64,000 nt of DNA, from NCBI GenBank assembly GCA_965278985.1, contig OZ257131.1, positions 310,001-374,000 on the forward strand. The letters are read 5' to 3'. Numbering within the stretch: position 1 is the first letter of the stretch; the number at the start of each line of letters is the position of its first letter. Under the pieces are notes generated by a model. It worked only from the letters and a program-made list of their open reading frames with translations. It was not told the origin of the DNA and searched no databases. The position numbers and the translations under genes were made by a program. This DNA comes from CAISIP01 sp965278985 (GTDB lineage: Bacteria > Pseudomonadota > Gammaproteobacteria > Burkholderiales > Burkholderiaceae_C). Of this stretch, positions 1 through 8,234 are shown one piece after another.

Positions 1-2
1 AC

Positions 3-725
3 GCCTCGCACGGCGATGACCAGGGCTTGAGCTTCATGGTGCTGCACTACCAGCAGCACAACACGGACATGCGCGACCCGCAGGCGGTGGCCGTGGTGTC
101 CGCCGGGGTGACGGCACTGCGACTGGCGCACGCCGGACACCGGGTGCGCGAGATCCACCAGGAGGCATGGCAACACGAGCACGCCTACATGCACAGCATC
201 GGCATGCTCCAGCGCAGCACCCATAACCACGACCACCATCACGACGCCGGCCCGCGCAACGCGCCTTTGCAGGTGCTGCCCGAGCTCTTCGGCCTGCACC
301 GTGCGGAGGCCTTGCGCCAGCTGCCGGGCTCCCACATCCGCGAGATCTTCGAGCATTGCACACCGGTCTTCGGCTTCAGCGGGGCCGAACGGCGCCTGCT
401 GCGGCGCGCGCTGTTCGACGAGCCTGACGAACTGGTCGCGGTGCTGATGGGCGTGTCGTCCCACACGTTGAAGAAGCTCTGGCGCTCGATCTACGAACGG
501 GTCGAAGACCGGTTTCCCACGCTGCTGGCAGATGCGGCCGCGCTCGGTGCCGAGGGCGTGCGCGGTCCCGAGAAGCGCCGTACGCTGATGCGTTATCTGC
601 GCCAGCACCTGGAGGAGGTACGCCCTTGTGCGGCGGTGGCCGGGGCCGTGGACCGGTCGGGCGCGGCGCGGGAGCCGCGGCGGACATCCAGCCCCGCCGC
701 GCCGTGGGCGCCGCGCACGGCCTGA
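3..725 (+). CDS. HTH-like hypothetical protein, 5' truncated
   Basis: The frame is open from the first bases of the window, so the true start lies upstream; the first possible start inside is a TTG at 27. I do not recognise a named family. A His-rich stretch lies near base 225. The segment at about 365-510 contains FSGAERRLLRRALFDEPDE, then SSHTLKKLWRSIYERVEDR. This resembles the spacing of a LuxR-type helix-turn-helix, with an ERRLL-like first helix and an SSHTLKK recognition helix. The tail after about 620 is Ala/Arg-rich and low in information. DNA binding is an inference from this pattern only. The next gene follows on the same strand after about 170 bases with no clear signal between. 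Confidence 0.6.
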   Translation, partial: ASHGDDQGLSFMVLHYQQHNTDMRDPQAVAVVSAGVTALRLAHAGHRVREIHQEAWQHEHAYMHSIGMLQRSTHNHDHHHDAGPRNAPLQVLPELFGLHRAEALRQLPGSHIREIFEHCTPVFGFSGAERRLLRRALFDEPDELVAVLMGVSSHTLKKLWRSIYERVEDRFPTLLADAAALGAEGVRGPEKRRTLMRYLRQHLEEVRPCAAVAGAVDRSGAAREPRRTSSPAAPWAPRTA

Positions 726-892
726 CAACGCACGGGCCTTCGGGGCGAGGGGCTGGTCCGGGCCGGGAAGCGCCGGCAAAGCCGCCGCAATCCATGCAGG
801 CGATGCATGCTTTCCATGCACATTCCTCAACGGACACCGTGCGTGTCCCGGCGCAGAATGCAGCGGCATCGACGGCTCTTTCGCACACCCCC

Positions 893-2305
893 ATGACCGC
901 TCCCGCATCCACCTCGATCCTGCACGACCTCTGGCACCTGGCGGGCCTGCCTGCCGAAGCGCTGCCGCATGCGCGGCTCACGGGGCAGGAGCCGATGCTG
1001 CCGTCGTCCTTCTTCGTTGGCACCGCGGCGCAGAGATGCATCGCCGCCGCTGCGCTGGCCGCGGCCGAGCTGCGCCACCTGCGCGGACATGCGCGGCAGA
1101 CGGTGTCGGTGGACATGCGGCATGCGGCGCAGGAGTGCAGCAACTGGTTCAGCCTCGACGGTGTGGTGCCCGACCCGTGGGACAAGCTCTCGGGCATCTA
1201 CCCCTGCGGTGGCGACGGTAGCCGTGGATGGGTGCGCATCCATGCGAACTTTCGTCACCACCGCGATGGCGCATTGCGCTTGCTGGGTGTTTCGCTGGAC
1301 GACGACACCAGCAAGGACGACGTGCGCAAGGCGCTGAACGGCTGGGACGCGCTGCAGTTCGAGCAGGCAGCGGCCGATGCAGGCATCGTGGTCGCGGCCG
1401 TGCGCGACTTCGCGCAGTGGGACGCGCATCCCCAAGGCCAGGCCGTCGCCGCCTTGCCGCTGTTCAGCATCGAGCAGATCGGCGAGGCCGCGCCGCTGCC
1501 CTGGCCTACGCTGCGTGCGGAGCAACGCCCGCTGGAAGCCCTTCGCGTGCTGGAGCTCACGCGCATCCTGGCAGGCCCCGTGGGCGGGCGCACGCTGGCC
1601 GCTTACGGCGCAGACGTGTTGCTGGTGAACTCGCCGCACCTGCCCAACATCGTATCCATCGCCGAGACCAGCCGCGGCAAACGCTCGGCGCATGCGGACC
1701 TGGACACCGAAGCCGGCCGCGCCGCGCTGCGGGATGTGGCCGCCCAGAGCCATGTGTTCCTGCAGGGTTACCGCCCCGGTGGCCTCGCCGCGCGGGGCTT
1801 CGGGCCTGAAGACCTCGCCGCGTTGCGGCCCGGCATCGTGGTCGTCTCGCTCAGCGCCTACAGCCATGCGGGGCCGTGGGCGAACCGGCGCGGCTTCGAC
1901 TCGCTGGTGCAGGCCGCCACGGGCTTCAACCAGGCCGAGGCCCTGGCCGCAGGCAGCGCCGCGCCCAAGGCCTTGCCGGTGCAGATCCTGGACCATGCCT
2001 CGGGGTACCTGATGGCGCTGGGCGCCCAGGCCGCACTGTGGCGCCAGCAGCGCGAGGGCGGCTCGTGGCATGTGCGCGTGTCGCTGGCGCAGACAGGGCA
2101 CTGGCTGCGTGGCCTGGGACGGCAGATGGACGGACTGCAGGCGCCGCCACCCGCGCTGGAGGATCTGCTGGAGACCTCGGCCTCGGGCTTTGGCAGCTTG
2201 CGTGCGGTGCGCCACAGCGCGCAGTTTGCAGACACGCCGGCGGCCTGGACGCGGCCATCGATGCCGCCCGGCAGCCACCCCTTGGCGTGGGACCCTATCG
2301 CTTGA
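893..2305 (+). CDS. CaiB/BaiF CoA-transferase family III protein
   Basis: A 470-residue protein of the class III CoA-transferase family, whose members move CoA between carboxylic acids or racemise 2-methylacyl-CoA. The recognisable CaiB N-terminal core begins only near residue 207 with LRVLELTRILAGPVGGRTLA. It continues through the conserved RGFDSLVQAATGF block near residue 330. The first 200 residues would then be a second, partial family III domain or a rearranged C-terminal half, as in some two-domain relatives. ATG 893 was chosen over in-frame starts upstream because the translation before it is low-complexity. No Shine-Dalgarno sequence is obvious. The substrate cannot be deduced; neighbours offer no pathway. 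Confidence 0.8.
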   Translation: MTAPASTSILHDLWHLAGLPAEALPHARLTGQEPMLPSSFFVGTAAQRCIAAAALAAAELRHLRGHARQTVSVDMRHAAQECSNWFSLDGVVPDPWDKLSGIYPCGGDGSRGWVRIHANFRHHRDGALRLLGVSLDDDTSKDDVRKALNGWDALQFEQAAADAGIVVAAVRDFAQWDAHPQGQAVAALPLFSIEQIGEAAPLPWPTLRAEQRPLEALRVLELTRILAGPVGGRTLAAYGADVLLVNSPHLPNIVSIAETSRGKRSAHADLDTEAGRAALRDVAAQSHVFLQGYRPGGLAARGFGPEDLAALRPGIVVVSLSAYSHAGPWANRRGFDSLVQAATGFNQAEALAAGSAAPKALPVQILDHASGYLMALGAQAALWRQQREGGSWHVRVSLAQTGHWLRGLGRQMDGLQAPPPALEDLLETSASGFGSLRAVRHSAQFADTPAAWTRPSMPPGSHPLAWDPIA

Positions 2306-2359
2306 ACACCGCCTGACCACCGTTGGATGATGCGCGCAAGGCGCTAAGGTAGCGCCTGC

Positions 2360-3904
2360 ATGCACACAACCCCTATTCGCCATCTCGTCGTCGTGCTGGG
2401 CGACCAGCTCGACCGCCACTCCGCCGCCTTCGACGGCTTCGACCCTGCGCAGGACGCGGTCTGGATGGCCGAAGTGGCCGAGGAGTCCACGCAGGTCTGG
2501 AGCACGCAGCCACGCATCGCGATCTTCTTGGCAGCGATGCGCCACTTCGCCGAGGCGCTGCGCGGCGAGGGGCTGCGGGTCCACTACCGGCATCTGGACG
2601 ACGATGGCAACCTGGGCACCCTGGCTGGCGAACTGATGGCCGCGCTGGCCCTGCTGCAGCCGGTCGCCGTCGTGATGGTGTCTCCCGGCGAATGGCGCCT
2701 GCGCGAGGCCCTGCGCGGGGTGGTGGCCACTGCCGGGCTGCCGCTGGACGATCGCGAGGACCGGCATTTCCTGTGCACGCCGGCCGCCTTTGCACGGTAC
2801 GCAGAAGGGCGCAGCGCACTGGTGATGGAGCATTTCTACCGCGGCATGCGCCGGCGCCACCGCGTGTTGATGGACGGTGACGCGCCCTGCGGTGGCAGCT
2901 GGAATTTCGACACAGACAACCGTGCCGCCTTCGGCCGTGACGGGCCAGGCTTCCTGCCGCGGCCCGCTGCCTTTGCACCCGATGCCATCACGCAGGAAGT
3001 GATCGCCTTGGTGCGCAAGCGCTTCGGCACGCACCCGGGCCGGCTGGATGCCTTCGCCTGGCCCGTCACACGCGCCGAGGCGCTGCAGGCGTTGGACACC
3101 TTCATCACCGAGCGGCTGCCCTTCTTCGGCCACTGGCAGGACGCCATGTGGAGCGGCGAGCCCTGGCTGTACCACGCGCAGCTCAGCGCGGCACTGAACC
3201 TCAAGCTGCTGGACCCGCGCGAGGTGATCGCACGCGCCGAGCAGGCCTACCGGGCGGGCCAGGTGCCCATCGCCTGCGCCGAGGGTTTCATCCGCCAGGT
3301 GCTGGGCTGGCGCGAATACGTGCGCGGTATCTACTGGCGCGAGATGCCGGCGTATGGAAAGCTCAACGCGCTGGATGCGCACGAGACGCTGCCCGCCTGG
3401 TACTGGACCGGCGACACCGACCGCGAGTGCCTGCGCGACACCATCACGCAGACCCTGGAGCACGGGTATGCCCACCACATCCAGCGCCTGATGGTCACCT
3501 GCCTGTATGCGCTGCTGCTCGGCGTGGAGCCGCAGCAGGTGCACGCCTGGTACCTCGCGGTGTACGTGGACGCCGTGGAATGGGTGGAGCTGCCCAACAC
3601 CCTGGGAATGGGCCAGTACGCTGACGATGGCTTGTTGGGCAGCAAGCCCTACGTGGCCAGCGGCCAGTACATCGCGCGCATGAGCGACCATTGCCGGCAC
3701 TGCCGCTTCCGGCCCGAGGAGCGGGTGGGCGACAGCGCCTGCCCCTTCACCACGCTGTACTGGGATTTCCTGGCGCGCCATGCGCAGCGCTTTGCCGCGC
3801 ACCCGCGCATGCGTGCGCAGGTGCAGAATATGGCGCGGCTGCCTGCCGATGAACGCAACGCCATCGCCTTGCGCGCCGATGCGATCCGGCGCGGCGAGAT
3901 CTGA
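2360..3904 (+). CDS. phrB: Iron-sulfur (6-4) photolyase, PhrB/CryB type
   Basis: A 514-residue photolyase-related protein that should use FAD and light to repair (6-4) pyrimidine photoproducts. The N-terminal half (HLVVVLGDQLDRHSAAF onward) is the antenna domain of this group, and the C-terminal half is the all-helical FAD domain. Four cysteines, C357, C445, C448 and C461, have spacing 88, 3 and 13. That is the spacing of the 4Fe-4S ligands of Agrobacterium PhrB (350/438/441/454). The ADDGLLGSKPYVASGQYI segment is also typical. An AAGG lies before ATG 2360. The BLUF gene follows about 100 bases later, so both products are light-driven flavoproteins. No MerR-type light regulator is seen beside them. 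Confidence 0.93.
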   Translation: MHTTPIRHLVVVLGDQLDRHSAAFDGFDPAQDAVWMAEVAEESTQVWSTQPRIAIFLAAMRHFAEALRGEGLRVHYRHLDDDGNLGTLAGELMAALALLQPVAVVMVSPGEWRLREALRGVVATAGLPLDDREDRHFLCTPAAFARYAEGRSALVMEHFYRGMRRRHRVLMDGDAPCGGSWNFDTDNRAAFGRDGPGFLPRPAAFAPDAITQEVIALVRKRFGTHPGRLDAFAWPVTRAEALQALDTFITERLPFFGHWQDAMWSGEPWLYHAQLSAALNLKLLDPREVIARAEQAYRAGQVPIACAEGFIRQVLGWREYVRGIYWREMPAYGKLNALDAHETLPAWYWTGDTDRECLRDTITQTLEHGYAHHIQRLMVTCLYALLLGVEPQQVHAWYLAVYVDAVEWVELPNTLGMGQYADDGLLGSKPYVASGQYIARMSDHCRHCRFRPEERVGDSACPFTTLYWDFLARHAQRFAAHPRMRAQVQNMARLPADERNAIALRADAIRRGEI

Positions 3905-4005
3905 ACGGAAAGGTGCCGGCGCCTGCTTTTTCGCGACACCGAAGACGGCGGAGCAGACAATGGGGGGGCCGAGAGTGCCCCACGCAACTTCCAGGAGGCC
4001 CGCCG

Positions 4006-4431
4006 ATGCAACAACTCCAGGCCATTGCCTACGTCAGCAACGCCACCGTCGAATTCACGCCCGGGCTGCTGGAAGCCCTGCTCGTGGAGGCGCGGGCCCT
4101 CAATGCCGAAGCCGCCATCACCGGGGTGCTGCTGTTCAACGATGGCAACTTCATGCAGTATTTCGAGGGGCCCGTGGCGGCCGTGGGCGAGACCTACCAG
4201 CGTGTCCTCGCCAGCCGGCGCCACCGCGACGTGGTCGAACTCATGCACGCGCCGGTGCAGCAACGCAGCTTCGGCACCTGGGACATGGGGCTGGCGCGCC
4301 CCTCGCCTTCGGAGCTGTTGGCGATTTCCACCGCGCGCTGGGAGCGGGTGGTGGCCATGCGTTCCCTCGCTGCCGAGGAAACCCCCGGCCTGGTGCTGCT
4401 GAAGGGCTTCTGGAACAGCGTGCGGCGTTAG
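4006..4431 (+). CDS. BLUF-domain blue-light sensor
   Basis: A 141-residue single-domain BLUF protein that binds FAD and rewires hydrogen bonds on blue light. The photoactive residues are all present: Tyr9 in AYVSNAT, Asn33, Gln51 in NFMQYFEG, and Trp92/Met94 in TWDMG. The AITGVLLF and ASRRHRDVVELM stretches are also typical. There is no EAL, GGDEF or other output domain, so it would signal through a partner protein. A strong AGGAGG sits just before ATG 4006, which decides the start over a longer frame opening at 3913. It lies just downstream of the photolyase on the same strand and may be co-transcribed with it. Bases 4432-4649 beyond it show no gene. Confidence 0.93.
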   Translation: MQQLQAIAYVSNATVEFTPGLLEALLVEARALNAEAAITGVLLFNDGNFMQYFEGPVAAVGETYQRVLASRRHRDVVELMHAPVQQRSFGTWDMGLARPSPSELLAISTARWERVVAMRSLAAEETPGLVLLKGFWNSVRR

Positions 4432-4649
4432 CGCAGGCAGGCCCCTGCCGCGGCCAAGTCGCGCCGCAACGCATCCATCGGCGCCTGCCGGACATGGGGG
4501 CATTGACTGCATGGCGGCGGGTCCGGATACATCCGTGGAATGCTAGAGGGAGGGCGTCGGCGCGGCCAATACCAAATGCAAGGCGGCGCACAACACGGCG
4601 TTATCGGCCCGCCCCGTTATGCGCGCCAGCCTGTCGCGTGACCTCGCGC

Positions 4650-5216
4650 TCAACCCCGCTGTGCAGCCAGCGCGGCAGCCCGCAGCCGGCGCGGGTACCA
4701 CACCGTGAACCAGGCCGCAGCGCCCATGGCCCCCACCGTCAGCGCCACGGCCACCCATGCGTCGGTCGCGGGCCGCAGCACCATCAGCAGGTCGGTGGCC
4801 GCCAGCACTGCGAAGGCCAGGGCCCAGACGCCGGAGAGCAGCAGGTTGACGCGCAGAAATGCGGGCCGGCGCGCGACTTCGGGGGACACCTGGCGGCGCG
4901 CGTACTGCAGCGTGAAGGGCCGCTGCAGCAACATGCCCAGCAGCACGACCAGCAGCAGGCCGCCATCCACCCACAGCCGCACGCGCCACAAGGTCCACTC
5001 CTGAGCACCCTGGCGCCAGGCGAGCACCGCCAGCATCGTGAACAGCAGCGCGCTGCCCGCTTCCAGCACGTTGGGTGCATGCTCGCCTCGCAGCCGGTCG
5101 CGCAGCAGCAAGGCGATGGAGACCAGCGCGGCGCCGACCAGGCCGGGCAGGGCGCCCGCCAGTTTCTCGACCAGCGCAAAAACGATGAAGGGCGCAAAGC
5201 CCAGCAGCATACCCAT
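4650..5216 (-). CDS. Small polytopic membrane protein
   Basis: A 188-residue hydrophobic protein with about six predicted membrane segments, starting MGMLLGFAPFIVFALVEK. Blocks such as ALVSIALLL, LLLVVLLGMLL and WVAVALTVGAMGAAAW separate short charged loops. I do not recognise the family; the N-terminus recalls septation protein A-like (YciB-type) small membrane proteins, but the match is loose. Its ATG lies two bases after the stop of the alpha/beta hydrolase upstream, so the two are almost certainly one operon. A second ATG two codons in is an equally possible start. Confidence 0.75.
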   Translation of the reverse strand: MGMLLGFAPFIVFALVEKLAGALPGLVGAALVSIALLLRDRLRGEHAPNVLEAGSALLFTMLAVLAWRQGAQEWTLWRVRLWVDGGLLLVVLLGMLLQRPFTLQYARRQVSPEVARRPAFLRVNLLLSGVWALAFAVLAATDLLMVLRPATDAWVAVALTVGAMGAAAWFTVWYPRRLRAAALAAQRG

Positions 5217-5218
5217 GC

Positions 5219-6415
5219 TCAGCTCCTGATCGAACCTGCGAAGACCTCGTCCATCCAGCCGCAGGCCTCCTGCACCAGCCGCAGGCGGGCGTTGACCTGG
5301 CAGTGGCCATCGGCACCGCTGGCGGCGTCCAGGAACACCAGGTCCTTGCGCTCGGAGCGGATGCGCGCGTGCCAGTTGCGCGCCTGGGCCGTGAACACCG
5401 GAGAATCGCCGCCGCCCAGTATCGACAGGAAGGGCAGTGTCACACGCGCCGGGTCGGCCTGCGCACCCTCCCAGCGCGCAAGGAACTCCTGCGGCGTGCG
5501 CACGCCGGCCTTCCAGAACATGGTTTGCCGGCTGCGCTGCCCGGCCGTGCTGGGCGTGTGCGTGGCGGCGTTGGCCAGCGCCGCCTGCACGCTCAGTGCG
5601 AACAACTGGCCCGGCGCCGGGAACGGCGTGCTGGCGATCACCGTGGCCAGGCGCGGCTCGTGGCCCGCTGCACGTGTGACGAAGTAGCCGCCCAGGCTCA
5701 GGCCCAGCAGCGCGATGCTGCCCGGCCGTGCGCCGAAGTGCTGCACCAGCCGGTCCACCACGGCGGCGATGGGCCGCTCGGGTGCAGTGTCCCAGTGCAG
5801 GCCCCGGGCGGGCGTGCTGCCCTGACCCGGCAGGTCGACGATGGCCACCGCGTAGCCACGCTCCCAGATGGCGCGGCCCAGGGAGAGGAACAGGTCTTCC
5901 AGGCTGGTGTCGGCGCCGCCGATCACCAGCACCACGGGCGCGTCGGCATGCGCGTGGCGCAGGAACAGGCCTGGCAGTGCGGTGTCCTGCCAAGGCACGT
6001 CGAAGAACGTGGCCGGAAGGCCCAGCGCGTCCATGGCCTGCGCAAAGGCCTGCTGGTGCTGGCCGTACAGGTGCATGAACGCCTCGCTGCCCGGCGCCGC
6101 GAACTGCCAGGCCGAGCGGTAACTGGCAAAAGCCTTGAGCCGCGCCTCGCCGGCCGCGCGGCGCCAGCCACGGCGGGCCCAGGTGTCGGCCTGCGCGTTC
6201 TGCACGGCGCCGTAGTCGGCGAAGGCGCGGACCCAGCTGTCGGCATCACCGTCCACGATGGTGGAGGCGACATGGAAGGCCTGTCCGATGTCCAGGCCGC
6301 CGGTGGGTCCCCAGCTGAGGGCCGACATGAAGAACAGGTCCATGTCGGGGTCGTCGAAACGGCATTTGCTGGCCAGTCGCTGGTCGGGTCGGGGGGTGGA
6401 TGTGGGGGTGTTCAC
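5219..6415 (-). CDS. Alpha/beta hydrolase
   Basis: A 398-residue serine hydrolase. The nucleophile elbow is GLSLGG with Ser240. The preceding strand-turn motif VVLVIGGADTSLEDL supplies the oxyanion region. The late LPFLSILGGGDSPVF supplies the acid, and DGHCQV near the end the histidine. The long N-terminal helical segment before the hydrolase core recalls the FrsA / 2,6-dihydropseudooxynicotine hydrolase group. The start is GTG 6415, chosen because TTTGGAG lies 8-12 bases before it; the open frame continues upstream into the promoter region shared with tetR. It is the first gene of a two-gene operon and is divergent from a TetR regulator, the likely controller. Confidence 0.85.
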   Translation of the reverse strand: MNTPTSTPRPDQRLASKCRFDDPDMDLFFMSALSWGPTGGLDIGQAFHVASTIVDGDADSWVRAFADYGAVQNAQADTWARRGWRRAAGEARLKAFASYRSAWQFAAPGSEAFMHLYGQHQQAFAQAMDALGLPATFFDVPWQDTALPGLFLRHAHADAPVVLVIGGADTSLEDLFLSLGRAIWERGYAVAIVDLPGQGSTPARGLHWDTAPERPIAAVVDRLVQHFGARPGSIALLGLSLGGYFVTRAAGHEPRLATVIASTPFPAPGQLFALSVQAALANAATHTPSTAGQRSRQTMFWKAGVRTPQEFLARWEGAQADPARVTLPFLSILGGGDSPVFTAQARNWHARIRSERKDLVFLDAASGADGHCQVNARLRLVQEACGWMDEVFAGSIRS

Positions 6416-6490
6416 GGGGTGCTCCAAAGGGATGCGGGAATAATATGAATCAAGCTCAGGTTTGAAAACTCGCCTTCGGAGCACGTCGCG
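6416..6490. promoter_or_regulatory. Divergent promoter region, hydrolase/TetR
   Basis: A 75-base space between the divergent hydrolase and TetR genes, clearly more AT-rich than its surroundings. It holds TAATAT near 6440, which could serve as a -10 element. An imperfect inverted repeat, TCAA-N8-TTGA at 6450-6465, is a weak candidate for a TetR operator. Function is inferred from position. Confidence 0.4.
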
Positions 6491-7147
6491 ATGCCAGACA
6501 GAGACAAGCCGAATCAACCACTTGCACGTCGCGCGCCGCGCCAGGCGCGGTCACAGCACAAGGTCGGGCTCATGTTGGAAGCGGCCATCCAGTTGCTGGA
6601 AACCGGCGATATCGCGGCCCTGACCACCAATGCGGTGGCCGCGAAGGCCGGTGTCAGCATCGGCACGCTGTACCAGTACTTCAGCGACAAGCAGGCGCTG
6701 CTGGACGCGCTGGTGGGGCGCGAGCTGGGCGCGATGTCCGACCAGGTGGTGGCCTCGGTGGAACACGCGGGGCCCGTCGCGGCGGGCGACCGCATCCGCA
6801 CCGTCGTACGCGCCGTTGCGAACTCCTATGGTGGGCGTGGGCGGGCGCATCGGCTGCTGATGGAGCATGCCCTGAGCCACGCACCGGGCCAGAGGCTGTC
6901 ACCGCTGTACGAGCGCCTGGTGGGCATGTTCACGACCGCGGGGATCGCTGTGGGGACCGGCCGCGCAGCGCACCGCCTTTCTCCGGCCCAGGCTTTCGTG
7001 CTGACACACACCATGGCCGGCGTGTTGCGCGCGATGGCTGCCAGCGCCGAGCCGCCACCGGTGCAGGAGGTGGAGGACGCGCTGGTGCAGATGGTGACCA
7101 GGTATGTGGCAGGCCTGATCGCACCATCCGGAAAGGGGCACCCCTAG
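6491..7147 (+). CDS. TetR-family transcriptional regulator
   Basis: A 218-residue TetR repressor. The N-terminal helix-turn-helix spans about residues 38-65, with TTNAVAAKAGVSIGTLYQYF followed by the DKQALLDALV helix. The rest is an effector-binding and dimerisation domain of normal length. The N-terminus has the basic tail APRQARSQHKVGLMLEA common in this group. It is divergent from the alpha/beta hydrolase operon across a 75-base shared region, the classic layout for local repression relieved by the hydrolase's substrate or product. The ligand is unknown. Confidence 0.92.
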   Translation: MPDRDKPNQPLARRAPRQARSQHKVGLMLEAAIQLLETGDIAALTTNAVAAKAGVSIGTLYQYFSDKQALLDALVGRELGAMSDQVVASVEHAGPVAAGDRIRTVVRAVANSYGGRGRAHRLLMEHALSHAPGQRLSPLYERLVGMFTTAGIAVGTGRAAHRLSPAQAFVLTHTMAGVLRAMAASAEPPPVQEVEDALVQMVTRYVAGLIAPSGKGHP

Positions 7148-7191
7148 AATCCGCCCCTTTTGCCTGCTGCGCCCGGAGCCGCGTTTCGCCC

Positions 7192-8118
7192 ATGGACATC
7201 GTCGTCACCGAAGAACTCAAAGCCTACATCGACCCCCTGACCCCGGACGAACACGATGCCCTGGAGCGCAGCCTGCTGGCCGAAGGCTGCCGTGATGCGC
7301 TGGTGCTGTGGGGCGACATCCTCGTGGACGGCCACAACCGTTATGCCATCTGCCAGAAGCATGGCCTGCCGTTCCAGACCGTGCAGAACACGCGCTTCCA
7401 GTCCATCGAAGACGTGCACCTGTGGATGATCGACCAGCACCTGGGCCGGCGCAGCCTGTCGGACTTCCAGCGCGGCGTGCTGGCATTGCGCAAGCGCGAG
7501 ATCGTGGGCGCGCGGCGCGCGTTGCGGGAGCAGGCGGCGGCTGCGGAACACCCGGTGGTGCAGGGAGCCCCGGCCACGGATGCGGCCTCGCCAGTGCCCG
7601 CCGCGTCGAAGGAAGATGCCCTGGACACGCGGGAAGGCGTGGCCCGTGCCGCGCGCCTGCGCAGCAGCCAGGTGCAGATGATCGAAACCATCCACCAGAA
7701 TGCCGCGCCCGAGGTGGTGGCCGCGCTGAAGTCCGGCACCCTGTCGCTGAACGCTGCAGCTGCGGTGGCGACGTTGCCCGCCGAAGAGCAGACAGCGGCC
7801 GCGGCGGCCGGCAAGGACGAACTCAAGCAGGCCGCCAAGCGCGTGCGCGAGGCCAGGCGCAAACTCCCGCGCGAGGCGTCCGACGAGGCAGCCGAGGCCC
7901 CTGCTGAAGGCGAAGCGGAAGCCGCTTCGCCCGCGGCGAACGCCGATGTCGCGGACCTGCAGCGGCAGGTCGCCAAGCTCAAGGCCGAGAACAAGAAGCT
8001 CACGCAGGAAAACGCGGTGCTGCGCAAGCAGGTTCTGACGCTGCTGGACCGCAGCCGGCCGTCTGCGGAGGAGGGCGGGGCGCCTGCCGCCGCCGTGGAC
8101 GAAGATCCCCCGTTCTGA
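7192..8118 (+). CDS. ParB-N-domain protein with C-terminal coiled coil
   Basis: A 308-residue protein. The N-terminal 90 residues form a ParB/Srx-type nuclease-like domain with the hallmark VDGHNRYAIC near residues 44-53. A middle region (ARAARLRSSQVQMIETIHQN, residues about 150-185) can form a helical DNA-binding segment. An Ala/Glu-rich linker follows, then a heptad-like coiled coil (LQRQVAKLKAENKKLTQEN) near residue 265. No parA, parS-like repeat or replication gene is adjacent, so this is not the chromosome partition ParB. Similar stand-alone proteins are often labelled plasmid replication/partition related. A DNA-binding role is inferred; nuclease or CTPase activity is not shown. Confidence 0.8.
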   Translation: MDIVVTEELKAYIDPLTPDEHDALERSLLAEGCRDALVLWGDILVDGHNRYAICQKHGLPFQTVQNTRFQSIEDVHLWMIDQHLGRRSLSDFQRGVLALRKREIVGARRALREQAAAAEHPVVQGAPATDAASPVPAASKEDALDTREGVARAARLRSSQVQMIETIHQNAAPEVVAALKSGTLSLNAAAAVATLPAEEQTAAAAAGKDELKQAAKRVREARRKLPREASDEAAEAPAEGEAEAASPAANADVADLQRQVAKLKAENKKLTQENAVLRKQVLTLLDRSRPSAEEGGAPAAAVDEDPPF

Positions 8119-8234
8119 TCCCTGGCGTTCGCTGCGTCAAGCGCCGCTGGCAGTGCGGCCACCGGTCCCGGGCAGGCTGGCGTCGTTGGGCAGCGCCAGT
8201 GGGGAGGGTGCCTATGCCCGGGGGATTGCCTCGT

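Noticed and set aside
827..3802. 991-codon open frame on the minus strand
   Set aside because: It runs antisense to the CoA-transferase and the photolyase. Composition is that of a high-GC shadow frame with no recognisable domain.
4650..5993. Long open frame of 447 codons on the minus strand
   Set aside because: Only its 3' part (4650-5216) is a coherent membrane protein. The 5' part overlaps the alpha/beta hydrolase in another frame and is Arg/Ala/Gly-rich shadow sequence.
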